From positions 806,001-870,000 of the forward strand of contig JAMXDE010000018.1 in NCBI GenBank assembly GCA_026770025.1: a stretch of 64,000 bases of DNA. Reading direction: 5' to 3'. A program made the position numbers and the translations under genes. Origin of the DNA: Craspedostauros australis (taxonomy: Eukaryota; Bacillariophyta; Bacillariophyceae; Mastogloiales; Achnanthaceae). Under the pieces are notes generated by a model that had not been told where the DNA came from, ran no database searches, and saw only the letters and a program-made list of their open reading frames with translations. This document shows positions 9,901-21,177 of this stretch, piece after piece (the stretch's first letter is position 1; each line of letters begins with the position of its first letter).

Positions 9901-12649
9901 CGTAGTGGAAGGAATTGCAATCCTCAGGAACTGGTATCCCCAGGCGACGCTGATTCTGCTGGAAATTCGCGCGAAGCTCGATGGGGGCGTCGAAGAGATA
10001 GAAAGGCGGCAGCTTGCCGTTTGGTGCTACTGGCGCGGCTGATACTCTGGCATTGCTTGCAGCAGTAGTAGCAGCAGATGTGGCACTAGTGTGCATTGTC
10101 GCAGCAACGGGCGATCCAGTCACCGTTGCAGGATTCTGTCCTGATGGAGGTGCGCCTGTGGCTGCGCTTTCTGGTTGCTTCGCGGGGGCGATTGGTGCAC
10201 TGGCTGTGGAACTAACAACTGAAGCAGCCGGAGCAACAGGAGAGTGATGGCTCTGTGACTGGGGCAACTGTGCTTGCTGTCCTTGATGGAAGGGCGGAGC
10301 GCTTGGGATGTTGCCACCGTGCACGCGTTGACCGGCCACGGCAGGATTGCTCATAGCACTTCCCATGCTCACGTTGGTTGCGTTGGTGGAGTAAACATTC
10401 TGGCTGGCGGTGTGCACCCCTTGGTGCGCCAAGTTCAGGGCAGACTGCCTTCCTTGCATTGCGGACATCTGCGCAATTGTGCGCGCTGAATGTGCAACAA
10501 CAGTCGCGGCTGCAGTCGCATGCGCAACTTGTGATAGCGCCGCTTGCTGTTGAAGTGCTTGAGCGGTCGCCTGGGGACTGGCATTTCCGTACTGTTGCTG
10601 CTGTTGTTGATGCTGCTTTGCGAGCGCAAGCTGATGCTGCAGAGATGCCAATCTAGCAGCCAGAGAGTCGGGGGTGTTCGTGTTCGGGGTGTTTGGCGTT
10701 GCAGGAGTGGTCAGCTGCGCCTGTACCTGCGCCTGAGCTTGTGCATTGGGAGCAGCAGGATTCATCATCAACTGCTCAACTGGTCGCCGACTTTGCGTCA
10801 ACTGGTTTGTCGGTGGTATTAGAGTTGGCGGTGGATTGGTTGATGTGCGTTGCTGTTGCTGTTGCTGTTGCGTATGCGCTTTTTGTTGCCAACCTTGTGA
10901 TGGGGGCACTGGTGACGAAGCTTGCGCTTGTGTCTTTGGTTGCTGTGGGTTCCGTGCGTGGTGACTGCTCGCTGTACCAGCAGTCGCGGCGGTAGCAGCA
11001 GCAGGAGCAGTGGTGGCAGGTAGGATGACGTTGCCACTTGCCTTCGCTGCCAGATTGTAGTTGGACAGCATCTCTTGCATCGCCATCATTGGGATGTTCA
11101 TGTCGATGGCTGTGCTTCCATGGTTTTGGCTTTGTGAAGTCGTGGTCTGCTGCGATGAGGTGGTGGCATTCCCGGATTGACTATTTGTTCCGGGCTGTGA
11201 TCTTGGCTGTGCTTGGGGATGTTGGTGACCCTGCTGGTGACGCGCATGTTCTTGTGCAGGCTGCAGCTGCGACTGCGGCTGCCATTGGAACTGGACGCTG
11301 CCTTTTGCCTGGTTGGCTTGGCTTGGCACTGTTGGACTGTTTGCTGGCTGGGCACTAGTCGGCAGCCATCTCTGCAGCTGCTGCTGTTGTTGCTGCTGAT
11401 GTTGCTGCACGCTGGTGCCCGTGTGCAGAGCTGATGGACTCTTTGGGTTCGGTGATACAGGGTGGCCGGAAGTTGATGCACCGGCTACGCGCTGGGGTTG
11501 ACGGTTCTGTCGGCTGTCTCGCGTTGCAGACTTCGATGGTTTCGATGGCTTGGTTTGGCCTCGTCGCTGCTGCCGGCGCCGGTGCACCGGAGGATTTCTC
11601 GAAGAATCATCCCTTGATTGTGCCACAGCGTCCATCGCGTCCATGTAGCCGGTCATGATGTCAAGCCCAGCGGCGATTCCTTCGTCATCGTTGATGGCAG
11701 CGGTCTGCATTGCCGAGCCTGTGCCCTGCATGGGTTGTTGCAGGTCTTGGACTGCACCGGTGCTGACACCAATCATCTTGTCTGACAGGCCTGTCGGGGA
11801 TCTGGATGCGTCGCGCATGGGCATGTTGTGAGCCTCTCCAATGTCATCATCCCAATCGTTGATGCCGAGATCGCCATATCCCGGCGACGATCTCTGCGAC
11901 GACGGATGGCGAGCCCCATCATCGTCTGAGCATTGTGACTTGATGGTGTCTCCGTCGTTCGTTGGGTCTTCCTCGTCTTCGCCTTGCTCCCTTTCATCAC
12001 CGCCGTCATTTTCCTCGTCTGCCGCGTTTCCGCTTGTGCCAGCCGACGCAGAGGATGGATTGTTGAGGGTGTGGCTATGCAAAGCACTTCGTGACGTTCC
12101 AAAGCCGTTGCTTGGTCCTGATGGAGCATTGGTGGTGGCAGCGGTGGTGGCAGTGTTGCTGCTCGGGTGGTGGATCCTTCGGTGCGGATCCGCCAAGATG
12201 CCAGTCGGGTTGGCTTCATTGTCATCTTCGTCACCGTCGTTGCTGCTGTGGAACGTATCGTAGAACGCAGTGTCCAGCTCAGACCCTGACCCCCAGCCTC
12301 CGAACTCCATCGTGCCGTTGTGGTTGTGGCTGTGGCTGTGGCTGTGGCGTTGCGACTGTGCAGGCGGAAGGGCTGATCCCTGCCTGTCCCAAGAACTGAG
12401 CGACGATCTGTCTAACGAGATGTGGTTGTTCTGTCGCGACGATGAAATAGAAGCAGGGATAGCCGCAGGTGTCGGCAAGGACTGGCCCTGTGCTCCAAGG
12501 CTGATACCTCGAGAATCCTTTGCCCCACTCGGAGATGAAAACGTCCCGTTACTGCCAGGTGGTGCAGAATCGAAGACTGGTTCGTTCTGCTCTGACGATC
12601 GGTTCCGTTTCAAATCGAGCGGTGCGATGGAGATCGGCAGCAGTGGCAT
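7000..12649 (-). CDS. bHLH-PAS transcription factor with long Gln-rich N-terminus
   Basis: Three exons on the minus strand: 12649-9531, 9138-7839 and 7557-7000, with GT-AG introns of 392 and 281 bp. The joined protein has 1,658 residues. Residues 1-980 are low complexity: Gln, Ser, Ala and Asn runs typical of activation regions. A bHLH domain begins near 995 with a basic region N-E-R-E-Q-K-R-A-Q-K; helix 2 is split by intron 1, and the join gives H-T-L-S-S-C-A-N-Y-I-K-K-I-L. A PAS-like fold starts near 1280 (V-F-V-L-D-Y-E-E-V-F, then W-N-E-T-F-L-R-M-T-G-L). It is interrupted by a Ser/Asp/Asn-rich insert, and its last strands span intron 2 near 1470 (E-D-L-Y-V-T joined to V-T-L-L-D-D). The tail is His-rich. 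Diatom bHLH-PAS factors include the diel regulator RITMO1. Membership of that family is inferred; direct orthology is not shown. Confidence 0.87.
9139..9530 (-). other. Intron 1 of the bHLH-PAS gene
   Basis: The donor GTAAGT starts at 9530 and the acceptor CAG ends at 9139. Phase 2 joins TC to A and restores Ser-Cys-Ala-Asn-Tyr inside helix 2 of the bHLH domain. If the intron is retained, the frame stops at once after Leu-Ser-Ser, giving a protein with half a bHLH domain and no PAS. Confidence 0.85.
9484..9511. repeat. 28-bp perfect palindrome inside an intron
   Basis: The sequence equals its own reverse complement over 28 bases, centred on GCATGC between 9497 and 9498. It consists of repeated ACATGT and TGCATGCA-type units. 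It lies 19 bp inside the donor side of intron 1 of the bHLH-PAS gene and could form a hairpin in the pre-mRNA or a binding site for a dimeric protein. Confidence 0.9.
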
Positions 12650-13712
12650 AAGGAGACGAACCGGCAGACTCAGGTGAATTGGCAGCTGCAGCTGGTGTCT
12701 CTCCTCTCTTCTGCTCTCCGTTCAAAGCTGCTCCTTTACTTCTCAGCGATTTCGTTTGTGCTTCGAAGACTCAGCGAAGATGCAATAGTGCTGTGTACTG
12801 CGGTACTGTGCTTGTCGTCCTTCTTTGCGTTGCGCTTCCTCTCCGCCAACCAAGCAATGCAACAGCCAACAGAACTGATTCAAGTGCGGCTGGAAGTATG
12901 AGCACAGATGAAAGAATGGGATGTAATCGCAATGGACTGGCCCAAGCTCCGCACAACGGATGGTGTCGTCTGATCTGCTTTTCGTCCTTTCCACGAATGC
13001 TCTGCGACGGGGTCAGTGCGCACTTTCACCGTTCGTGGCAGCGCAGTGTTTGCGTGGGACTCTGATGCGATGCGTGACGATTGCCAGTGTGCAGAGTGTG
13101 GCAAGGGGTGAGCGTGCGTGGATTTTCTTCGATGGCGTGTGCTGGTGTGGTGCAGTGTAAGGTCGCGTCTTGGAACGCAATGCTGAATAGTAGTGTAGTG
13201 TAGCGCAGTGTACTGTCGCTGAGGAGAGTATTTGTTCTTTCGTTTCAATGTTGTGTCTGTTTATGGTTGAGTGCTCGTGTGGTCGTTCGGTCTGGTGCTG
13301 CTGCTCTCGCTGTTTCAATCGGTGTTGCTGCTGTTCGTGTTACTGCGGGTTTGATGGGTGAAATGATGTCGATGTCGATGTTCGGAACGCTTGTGACAGA
13401 TGTCATGTAGGTGTGTGATGCAATCGCACAACCGGAGACACCACCGCGCTCTCTTGTTGGGTTTGGGCGTTGCGTTTCGGAGACGATGTCTGCAACGATC
13501 GCAATGGAAACAAGAAGCCGAGGGTATCGTGGACAACAACAGCACCAGCTGTTGGTTTGTGCAACGAGTGCCCTTGTTGAGCAGATGTTGATGATGGTTG
13601 ATGAATTTTGTTCGTTGATGGGTGGAAGCCCAAGGGAGCGGGTCACAGCGATATTTGTGTTTTTCAATGGCCGTCCCCGAAGGTTTCGGCGACAGCACTG
13701 CCAGCAGTCACA

Positions 13713-13760
13713 CCAACAGCAACAACAGCAGGAGCAACAACAGCAGGAACAACAAGAGGC
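13713..13760. repeat. CAA/CAG-type trinucleotide repeat
   Basis: An imperfect run of CAA, CAG and GAG triplets about 1.1 kb upstream of the bHLH-PAS start. It is read as Gln/Glu on the plus strand and Cys/Ser runs on the minus strand. No supported gene surrounds it. Confidence 0.75.
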
Positions 13761-16188
13761 AAGTACAGCGAGCGTCGATGGAGTTGCGCGCGGGTTGGTG
13801 TTGATGGCTTCCCGATTCAAGAACCGAAAGACACAACAGCAGATGGCCGATTTCCATCTGCGGCATCACCCCGATTTGTGAGGGGTTGGTGCCCGTGTTG
13901 CTGCCATCTGTTGAGTTGGGCAGCAATTGCGCAGATGGCGCCTTAAGTGGAAAATATCAAAGCATATGTTCCTTTGCTCGCAACTTCACTTTGTGAGCTA
14001 ATTCCTTCGACAGACTACTCGAATTGTACAACAACGCCTGGTGACGAGGCCTGCTCCGACGCCACCAGTCCCACCGCACAATCGGCACACAAAACTCCGC
14101 GTTTACTTTCCCCGTGTTTGCCTTTGGGTGTTGGTTTGTGGTGCGTTGTGAGTCGCCACATCACCCTGATGATGTGTGCGCGCGAAAAGGAAGAACGAAA
14201 GAAACTCAAATAGCAGCAGGAACCAACAGCAGCAGCCACAACAGCAGGATCTTCGTTTGTCTCCCCCATCTTGCGTGCGGGACCGAATCTCTTCTCATTC
14301 CGCCCGAATCGCATTTGTTTGCAATCTCCTTTCGACCAGGTGGTTCCAACATCTGCCAATCCAAGACAGGCATTGCAAATCCCAGGAACAGTGCATGACA
14401 TGGATCGATTTTGGTGTCATTATCCTTATCTTGGCTTCTCGATTTGCTTATTTGTCACATCCACGTCACGTGCCATGTTCTTGTGATGTGACATCAACCG
14501 AACGACGTTCCATGGCGTGAGTCAGTCCCCATGTCCTCCTATCCACGGCTCCATCCGTGCCTCTGCCTCCGGAGAAAGGTGGTGATGGCGAAAAGAAGGA
14601 TGGAAAGAAGGTTTGTTCCTCCTTTGTCGCTTGGTCGTGCCCACTGCCATCGGTTGGGTCCGTCAGCTTTCTCCCACTCGCCCAAGTCAAGGATGGCGGC
14701 CGTTTTGTTCGCCGCAATGAGGTCAGCATCTGCCTTTGTTCCACGAACTGACTGATGGCTCCGTTTATGGGTGAGCACTTGGAATGCTTCTGCGCCGAGC
14801 CCATTCGTACACGCGCATTCTTCAATTCTCAACCATACGACATGGATACAATGTGGCTTGCTTCATTTGTTGGCAAACGCTTGCGTTCATGTGATGGTAG
14901 GGTTTCCAACCGAACCGAACTGAACCAAATTGAGTTGGGTTGGACTGGGCTGAACTCATTCTCGTTTCAGTGAACATGTCCTCTTCTCCTCCTCGTCCAC
15001 GGAGCATGCCTGGTTGACGACGCTCTTGTTGCTGGTGCTGATGTTATGGCCGATGCTACTGCCGATGCAACCAGAGAGTTGCACCATCGTTGGTGTTTGG
15101 CGTTGCGAAGAGATGAGCATCGTCGAGTCCTCTGCTCTGCTCTACTCTACTGGGTGCTGCTGCGTGCTACACCTCGCCATCCATCTCACCATGGTCATCC
15201 TTGCGGCTTTTGCCATTGCAATTCAGTCGCATCATTCTTTCATGAACCACCACTGTTGTCAGCGGCGCCAGTGTGGCAACCACCGTCCCGCATGATCATT
15301 GTCGACCGCACGTAAAGTGCCAATACGTAGGTGGCGGTACGCATGCGAGAGCATCCCGCACACTTCCATGACGGTCTGCATGCCAAAACGGGCTTTGCTG
15401 ACAACGATTGCAGTTGCCATTGAATCGGATCCCAGGAAGGCAGCGATGTCCTCATGACGCATTCGGGAATGCGTTGCTCACTCATCACGGTGGAACTGGG
15501 GACGTTGGATCGATCAAGAGCCAATCATCACCGTCACCGTCACTGTCACCATCGTCTTTTTGCACTCCACGTGCATCTCATCTCCTCATGCCTTGCTCCA
15601 TTCCTGTTCATCCATGTTCATTCATGTCAAGAGACACACCCACCCAAGTGTTTGGGGTTGTCCTCATGTGTGCGACATGCAACCATCGTCCACCACCTTC
15701 CATCCGAGTCCTCGGACTGCACCTGGATGGTCAATCCATTCCTTTGCTTGTTGCAGCAGATCTTTTTCCACCAACGCATCGCATCACAACGCACCACGAC
15801 GGAATGCAACGTACCTACTCCAACGTACTCCAACGCAACGATTGAATAATTCAAAGATTCATCAACTCAACTATTTCCCTCCTGACCGACCTACCGAGGC
15901 TGCCACCGAGCACCAAGACGGGTCGGCGGATGTACGACGGCGGTGGCTCGTGGTCGGCATGCTCTCACCGTCATGGTCGCCACGCGAGAAACCCACCCAA
16001 TGACGCGTCGCGTGGTGTCGCGGAGAGGCGAAAAATCGTGGATTTGATTCCGAGTTCCGGAGGCTGCATTCGATTAAGTCGAGAATGCGGCCGTACAATC
16101 GTACGTGGCGATTGTACCAGAATTCAAATTCTCTTTTTAGTCGTGTCTATATCATCAGAATTCGCGAACGAGCTCCAAGAAAAGATAC

Positions 16189-16266
16189 CTTCTGGACCTC
16201 GTGCCACTTGAGGTTTCGTGTTGAGGTATCCTTGAACTTGAAGGTGCCGACGTTGAAATCTGTCAT
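16189..16266 (-). CDS. Possible short first exon of an unidentified gene
   Basis: A minus-strand ATG at 16266 opens 26 codons (start M-T-D-F-N-V-G-T-F-K-F-K-D-T) that use the same C-ending and AAG codons as the confident genes here. It ends at an AAG/GTATCT donor. It is divergent from the Lhcf start and 248 bp away. I could not find a downstream exon, and the peptide matches no family I know. It may be a first exon, a small protein or chance. Confidence 0.22.
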
Positions 16267-16513
16267 TTTCTTCTGACTGTCGACGTAGCTACCAGGGACA
16301 CGCAAGGAAACGCAGCGATGGATGACCTGCAGCAACCCACACATGGGTGCAGACGAGTGAGGACGAGACGTGTAGATACCGGCAGAACAACGAGGTGCAC
16401 CGCGGTAGCAACAGGGAGGGAATCGGTGAGGAGGGATGTCCGGTTTCGAAATGGTTTCATCGTTCTCACAAAAACAAAGAATCGTCAGCACTAACCAGAC
16501 AACGACAATCACC

Positions 16514-17259
16514 ATGAAGACCTGCATCATCGCCTCCCTCATCGCCTCTGCCGCCGCTTTCGCTCCAGCCAAGCAGGCCGCACGCACCACCGCCATCAAC
16601 TCCTTCGAGGACGAGCTCGGCGCCCAGGCCCCACTCGGATTCTTCGATCCACTTGGCCTTGTCGCCGACGGTGACCAGGAGAAGTTCGACCGTCTCCGTT
16701 ATGTCGAGATCAAGCACGGACGCATCTGTATGCTCGCCGTCGTTGGATACCTCGTCCAGGAGGCCGGAATCCGCCTCCCAGGAGATGTCGACTACTCCGG
16801 CCTTGCCTTCGCTGATGTGCCAAACGGCTTCGCCGCCCTCACCACCATCCAGGGTGCCGGAATCGCCCAGGTCGTCGCATTCATCGGCTTCCTCGAGCTC
16901 GCCGTCATGAAGGACATCACCGGAGGAGAATTCGTCGGTGACTTCCGTAACGACGCCTTCGACCTCGGCTGGGACTCCTTCGACGAGGAGACCAAGCTCC
17001 AGAAGCGCGCCATCGAGCTCAACCAGGGCCGTGCCGCCCAGATGGGAATCCTCGTAAGTACATGCTCCAATCAACGTATTCGCATGCAACATGCAGCGCA
17101 CAACAGTTCAAACGAATCATCACACTCACACACTTTTAACTTTCTTCACCCCTTTGCAACAACCACGAACGCAACACCACCACAACAAACAATATCAAAT
17201 TACAACAGGCCCTCATGGTCCACGAGCAGCTCGGAGTCTCCCTCATCCCATCTGCCTAA
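16514..17259 (+). CDS. Fucoxanthin-chlorophyll a/c-binding protein (Lhcf family)
   Basis: Two exons (16514-17053, 17209-17259) with a 155-bp phase-0 intron give 196 residues. The protein is a thylakoid antenna that binds fucoxanthin and chlorophylls a and c and passes energy to the photosystems. The N-terminus is a classic diatom bipartite presequence: an ER signal of about 16 residues ending A-A-A-F-A-P, with the conserved Phe at the cleavage site, then a short transit peptide. The first transmembrane helix carries the chlorophyll-binding E-I-K-H-G-R motif. The third carries E-L-N-Q-G-R-A-A-Q-M and continues across the intron into A-L-M-V-H-E-Q-L-G. Length and all three helices are normal. 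Codon use is strongly biased to C-ending codons, as expected for a highly expressed gene. Confidence 0.97.
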
Positions 17260-19473
17260 ATCTTGTTAGACGATGGTGATGACGCTCGCCGAGCAGCCAG
17301 CAGGCAACCTTTGTTCTGCGTCGCGCAGAACCTTGTACAAAGGCCTTGGTGCTGCTAACCAACGGAGAGTGACACAGAACCGCAACCTCGGCTTCTCATG
17401 CAGACTGTCGACCATGGACGGAGCACGGCGCAAATCTGAGCCTCATTCATAACAAATAGTCATTCAGTCATTTGAAGCAAACCACCACTACTTTCCGCAT
17501 GCGTATGAGCACTCCTTGCCTCTTCTAGCCGTCGCCTGCCTCCGCTGACAAATCCGGCCCGATGCTGTCTCCACACCAGGCCCAGGTACACGTCGAGTAA
17601 GAGCGCTTGCCATGGTCTACCCTCTCGAATCTTGTTGGGAATTTTGTGCCCCCAGTGATTCATCTCGGTCGCGCACAATCGAATCCTCTGGATGGAGCAA
17701 CCAGGCAACAATCTTTGCGACAGAGAAATTCAGATCATGGCGCCACACTCCTCTCCGGAGTTCGTGCTCATTCCATCTGCGCTGTGGTCATTTTGTGAAG
17801 AATCTTTAGTCACTTTTCATGATCTTTTGTCGTTCTGGGTTGCGAGAGATGCGAGAGGATTCTCATTCAACTTGCGTCGTGCGCATGATAACATCCTGAC
17901 GGATGGACTTGTTGGTACTCTACTCCAAACTGACGGTCTGTATGAGAACAGAACAGATGGGAGAGCATGCCTCCCTCTCTCTGTCTGTCTATCTGTCTCC
18001 TTCGAGTTACAAGAGGCATGTGCTGTTGTGGTTCCATACCACACCACACCACACTATTACATTATATTTGTATGGCACAGGCGCTTCATTTGCCGGCGCG
18101 CAAGAAACCGCAGATTGCAGACTCATCCTCCGAAGCTCGAACATGGCGCAACCTTGCTCCACTGAAGACACAAACAGAGAACATGGATGGGCATCAGGTT
18201 TCCATGATGTAATCGGTCGTATCACATCGCACTTGAGCTTCCGCACTCGCACGGTGGAAACAAGGAGGAGCAAAGATTCAACATCGCTTTCCTGAAAAGA
18301 GATCAGAGGAACAAAGTGACTCCAAGAGGTCCGTCTCCTCCGGTTTAGTGGACTACGTGCAAAAAATCCAACAGCGAGACAACCAAAACACCAAAACAAC
18401 CACAAGAAGAGAACAAATGAGGTTTGTGACAAACCCACGAATCAACGTGCTTCGCTGTTGTCACCGCTCAGCCAATCAGAATGTTCGGAACATACCACAT
18501 GTTTGCCGACGACCGATGGTGTCATTCGCCTTCGTTCCCGCTCCAGTTCGTTGTGTTGGGTGGACGCCAGAACGAAACACCCATCAAACGAAAGCAGCAC
18601 GACCACCACCAACGATGACATCAACAACCACACCAACGGAGCCTGTGGTGTTGTGGTCAACGTACTTGGTGCTCGTACTCGTACTCGTACTCGTGCGTCA
18701 TGCAGACAAGGAACGAAACAGTCAACTGGCTGACCCCCAACGATTGGTGCCTCTTCGATGCACGAAGGCACGAGGCTCTTCAGCTTCTCCGTCTGTTGAC
18801 CATCTGGAAACCAGATTGTTCCCCAAACCAACCCGAACCAGGAGGAGAAGGAATCCACGCACGACGCACCAACTGTCACCAATGTGGATCCAGCCTTTCT
18901 CGTGCCAGTACACTCCAGTGCGCCTCGCTGATCCATCGCATGTTTGCTCTTCGCCCGAGAGTTTCTCCTCTCTTTGCGCGTGATGTGATGCTGACGCTTC
19001 TCCATCAAATCCCTCATGTCATTGCCTTGATGTCATTGACGCCACTTGACGGATCCATGCTACGCGCGCCTTCGATGCGCGCCCTTCTGAGCTTCACGAG
19101 CATGACTGACATGGCGGGCATCAAACAAACCGCAACCGCATCACACTCATACGACTACAGTCCAGACAGTTGCCACTTCGATTTCGCTCTGCAGACTTCC
19201 ACCATTGCTGTCATTACTGTCATTGCTCCCTTGTCGGATCAATTTATTCTGATTGCAATCACACCATCTCTTGTGCTGTCACCGCACAACAACCATCGCA
19301 CAAGAACAAGAGAAAGAAGAAGAACAACAAGAACAAGAACAAGAACAACCACATTCCGGATAGAGGAGGCAGTCTCAGTGCATCTCTTCTTCGATTGCAG
19401 ATTGCAAGCCTGAGTATCGTCGCGCGCATAAAATCAGCAGGAGCACATCAGCCATCAAACCCAAACAACCATC
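17260..19473. other. Intergenic, no supported gene
   Basis: A 2.2-kb stretch between the Lhcf and CPBP genes, both on the plus strand. It contains the Lhcf 3' end and presumably the promoter of the next gene. A short CTCGTA tandem array lies near 18,670-18,695. Frames here are composition-driven and show no domains. Confidence 0.45.
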
Positions 19474-21177
19474 ATGATCATGCGCACATCCATGTCAACG
19501 TCAATGTCCAAATCCAACCCACCCTCGATGGTCTTCAGCATCGTCGCAGTCTTTGCTGCCGTCCTCCTCCATTCCAACGACGTGCATGGTTTCCCGTCTG
19601 TTGCCCACACGTGCCAGAAGCAACAGTCAGTAGCGGGGAACTGCGGGCACATGTCATCAACCACATCTCGACGGTATCTCTTCTTCCGGAACCCCCTCGA
19701 GACCGATGCCACCCCATCATCACGTGACGATGATGCCTCCTCCTCCTTGCGGGCCTCAGGACTATCAGCATCAGCCACGGCACAGCAGCAGCAGCAACAG
19801 CAGCAGCTTGCGTCAACATCGTCACCACAGCAAGCTCAAGCATGGGTCATTGGTCAAGATGTCGCCATGGCTCCTGCCTCTCATACACATGGCATGGTCG
19901 ATGCCGCAGGGACAAATGACCTCGACGCCAACGCGCAGAACCACGAAATTCCATCCATCAAGAGCGACGTCGACATGTCTCTGATCCAAACCATTTGGAA
20001 CAACCAGGGCGCGATACTTCTGTTCTCCACTGCAGTGGCGGCGCTGTGCAGCATCGCTCATGGCCAAAACCCACTCGACATGGTCTTTGGATCCCACTGG
20101 CACAGCGCTGCATTCGACCCATTCCAGGCGAGCACCGCATGGCCGGGAGAAGCGTCGTTCGTGGATCCATCCCCGGTTGACCGTCTCCTGTCGACGCTGG
20201 GACAGTCACTGGTGCAAGGTGCGATTGCCGTCGTCCCAATGATCTTCCTCGAACAGGCTGCGTCCAACTTAGGCACACGAGGTGTCACCCACCTCGACTT
20301 CTCCACGACGAATTCGGTCATCAACATGTTCGGACGTCGGCGTTCACCTCAATCCGATACACCATCCTACGGATACACCGGCGACAACAGCAACAATAGA
20401 AGCAACGACAGCACCAACAGCAACGAGGAGACAACGGACACCCTCACCATGGGTGCGTTGTCCATGTCCATCGCAACAGTCTCCGGCATTTCCGAAGAAA
20501 TCGTCTTGCGAGGCTACCTGATGTCCGCATTGCAAGCGGTCACACAATCACTGCCGTTTGCGGTGGTGGGACAGGCACTGGCCTTTGGCTTGGGGCACGT
20601 GTCTCCGACATCCAAGCACGCGGACGAAAACGCAACCATGGCGGGCTTGCAGTTCGCGAATGGACTGATGTACGGCCTGCTCTACCATCTCTCGGGAGGC
20701 AACATCATGGCCTGCATCGTCGCGCACATCCTGCATGACATGCACGTCCTTTGCGAGGCGTGGATGACGATCAACGATCAGATGGACTACACGCAAAGGA
20801 TGATGGCGTTGGAGCAGGATCACCGGCATCACGCCATACCGCAGTCGGAGCAGAGGAAGATCCAAGACATCCAAAGCCAGGCAGGCTTGACATCGCTGTC
20901 AGGCGAAACGGTAGACTTTGCGAAGAGATTCTTCTACGCATTCGATCAAGACCAGAAGGGAAGTCTGTCGTTGGATGATGCGCAGCGTGCAATCAGCTAC
21001 GCCTTTTATGAAAACGCAGACCCGACCACTTCACCCTCCCCCGAAGCTGTAGAAAGCACCTTCCGACGCATCATCGACGATCGTCAGGCCTCCTACGATG
21101 CATACATCCCGCCCAACCGCCTCAGCGTCAGCGAATTCTTGCGACTGCTCTTCATCCTCAAGATGGGGCGGGACTGA
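19474..21177 (+). CDS. CPBP (CAAX/Abi-type) intramembrane metalloprotease with C-terminal EF-hand
   Basis: A single-exon protein of 567 residues. The N-terminus has a signal peptide ending near V-H-G-F-P-S, a Phe-containing motif like diatom plastid presequences, then a Gln/Ser-rich linker. Membrane segments follow. The CPBP protease signature is complete: Glu-Glu at 341-342 followed by I-V-L-R-G, a His at 375 in F-G-L-G-H, and H-I-L-H-D at 418-422. Family members are intramembrane proteases or scaffolds, related to Rce1. The C-terminal region has one good EF-hand loop starting near residue 491 (D-Q-D-Q-K-G-S-L-S-L-D-D), in a helix-loop-helix setting. A second, weaker EF-like motif may follow. 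I infer a plastid membrane protease that could respond to calcium; substrates are unknown. Confidence 0.85.
   Translation: MIMRTSMSTSMSKSNPPSMVFSIVAVFAAVLLHSNDVHGFPSVAHTCQKQQSVAGNCGHMSSTTSRRYLFFRNPLETDATPSSRDDDASSSLRASGLSASATAQQQQQQQQLASTSSPQQAQAWVIGQDVAMAPASHTHGMVDAAGTNDLDANAQNHEIPSIKSDVDMSLIQTIWNNQGAILLFSTAVAALCSIAHGQNPLDMVFGSHWHSAAFDPFQASTAWPGEASFVDPSPVDRLLSTLGQSLVQGAIAVVPMIFLEQAASNLGTRGVTHLDFSTTNSVINMFGRRRSPQSDTPSYGYTGDNSNNRSNDSTNSNEETTDTLTMGALSMSIATVSGISEEIVLRGYLMSALQAVTQSLPFAVVGQALAFGLGHVSPTSKHADENATMAGLQFANGLMYGLLYHLSGGNIMACIVAHILHDMHVLCEAWMTINDQMDYTQRMMALEQDHRHHAIPQSEQRKIQDIQSQAGLTSLSGETVDFAKRFFYAFDQDQKGSLSLDDAQRAISYAFYENADPTTSPSPEAVESTFRRIIDDRQASYDAYIPPNRLSVSEFLRLLFILKMGRD

Larger units (their letters stand above)
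12650..16513. other. Gene-poor 3.9-kb region
   Basis: This divergent region lies between the bHLH-PAS gene (-) and the Lhcf gene (+). It holds a CAA/CAG trinucleotide tract near 13,710-13,760, which creates chance poly-Gln and poly-Cys frames. No frame above 100 residues has a recognisable domain. The part next to the bHLH-PAS start is probably its promoter and 5' leader. The last few hundred bases should carry the Lhcf promoter. One possible short exon at 16189-16266 is listed separately. Confidence 0.5.

Noticed and set aside
13245-13881. Frames on both strands around the CAA/CAG repeat
   Set aside because: The minus frame is a poly-Cys artefact. The plus frame (13411-13881) is open, but apart from the repeat it has no motif.
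15259-15462. 67-codon minus-strand frame with protein-like composition (M-R-H-E-D-I-A-A-F-L)
   Set aside because: Looked like a possible downstream exon for the candidate at 16189-16266, but I found no convincing acceptor, no homology and no continuation.
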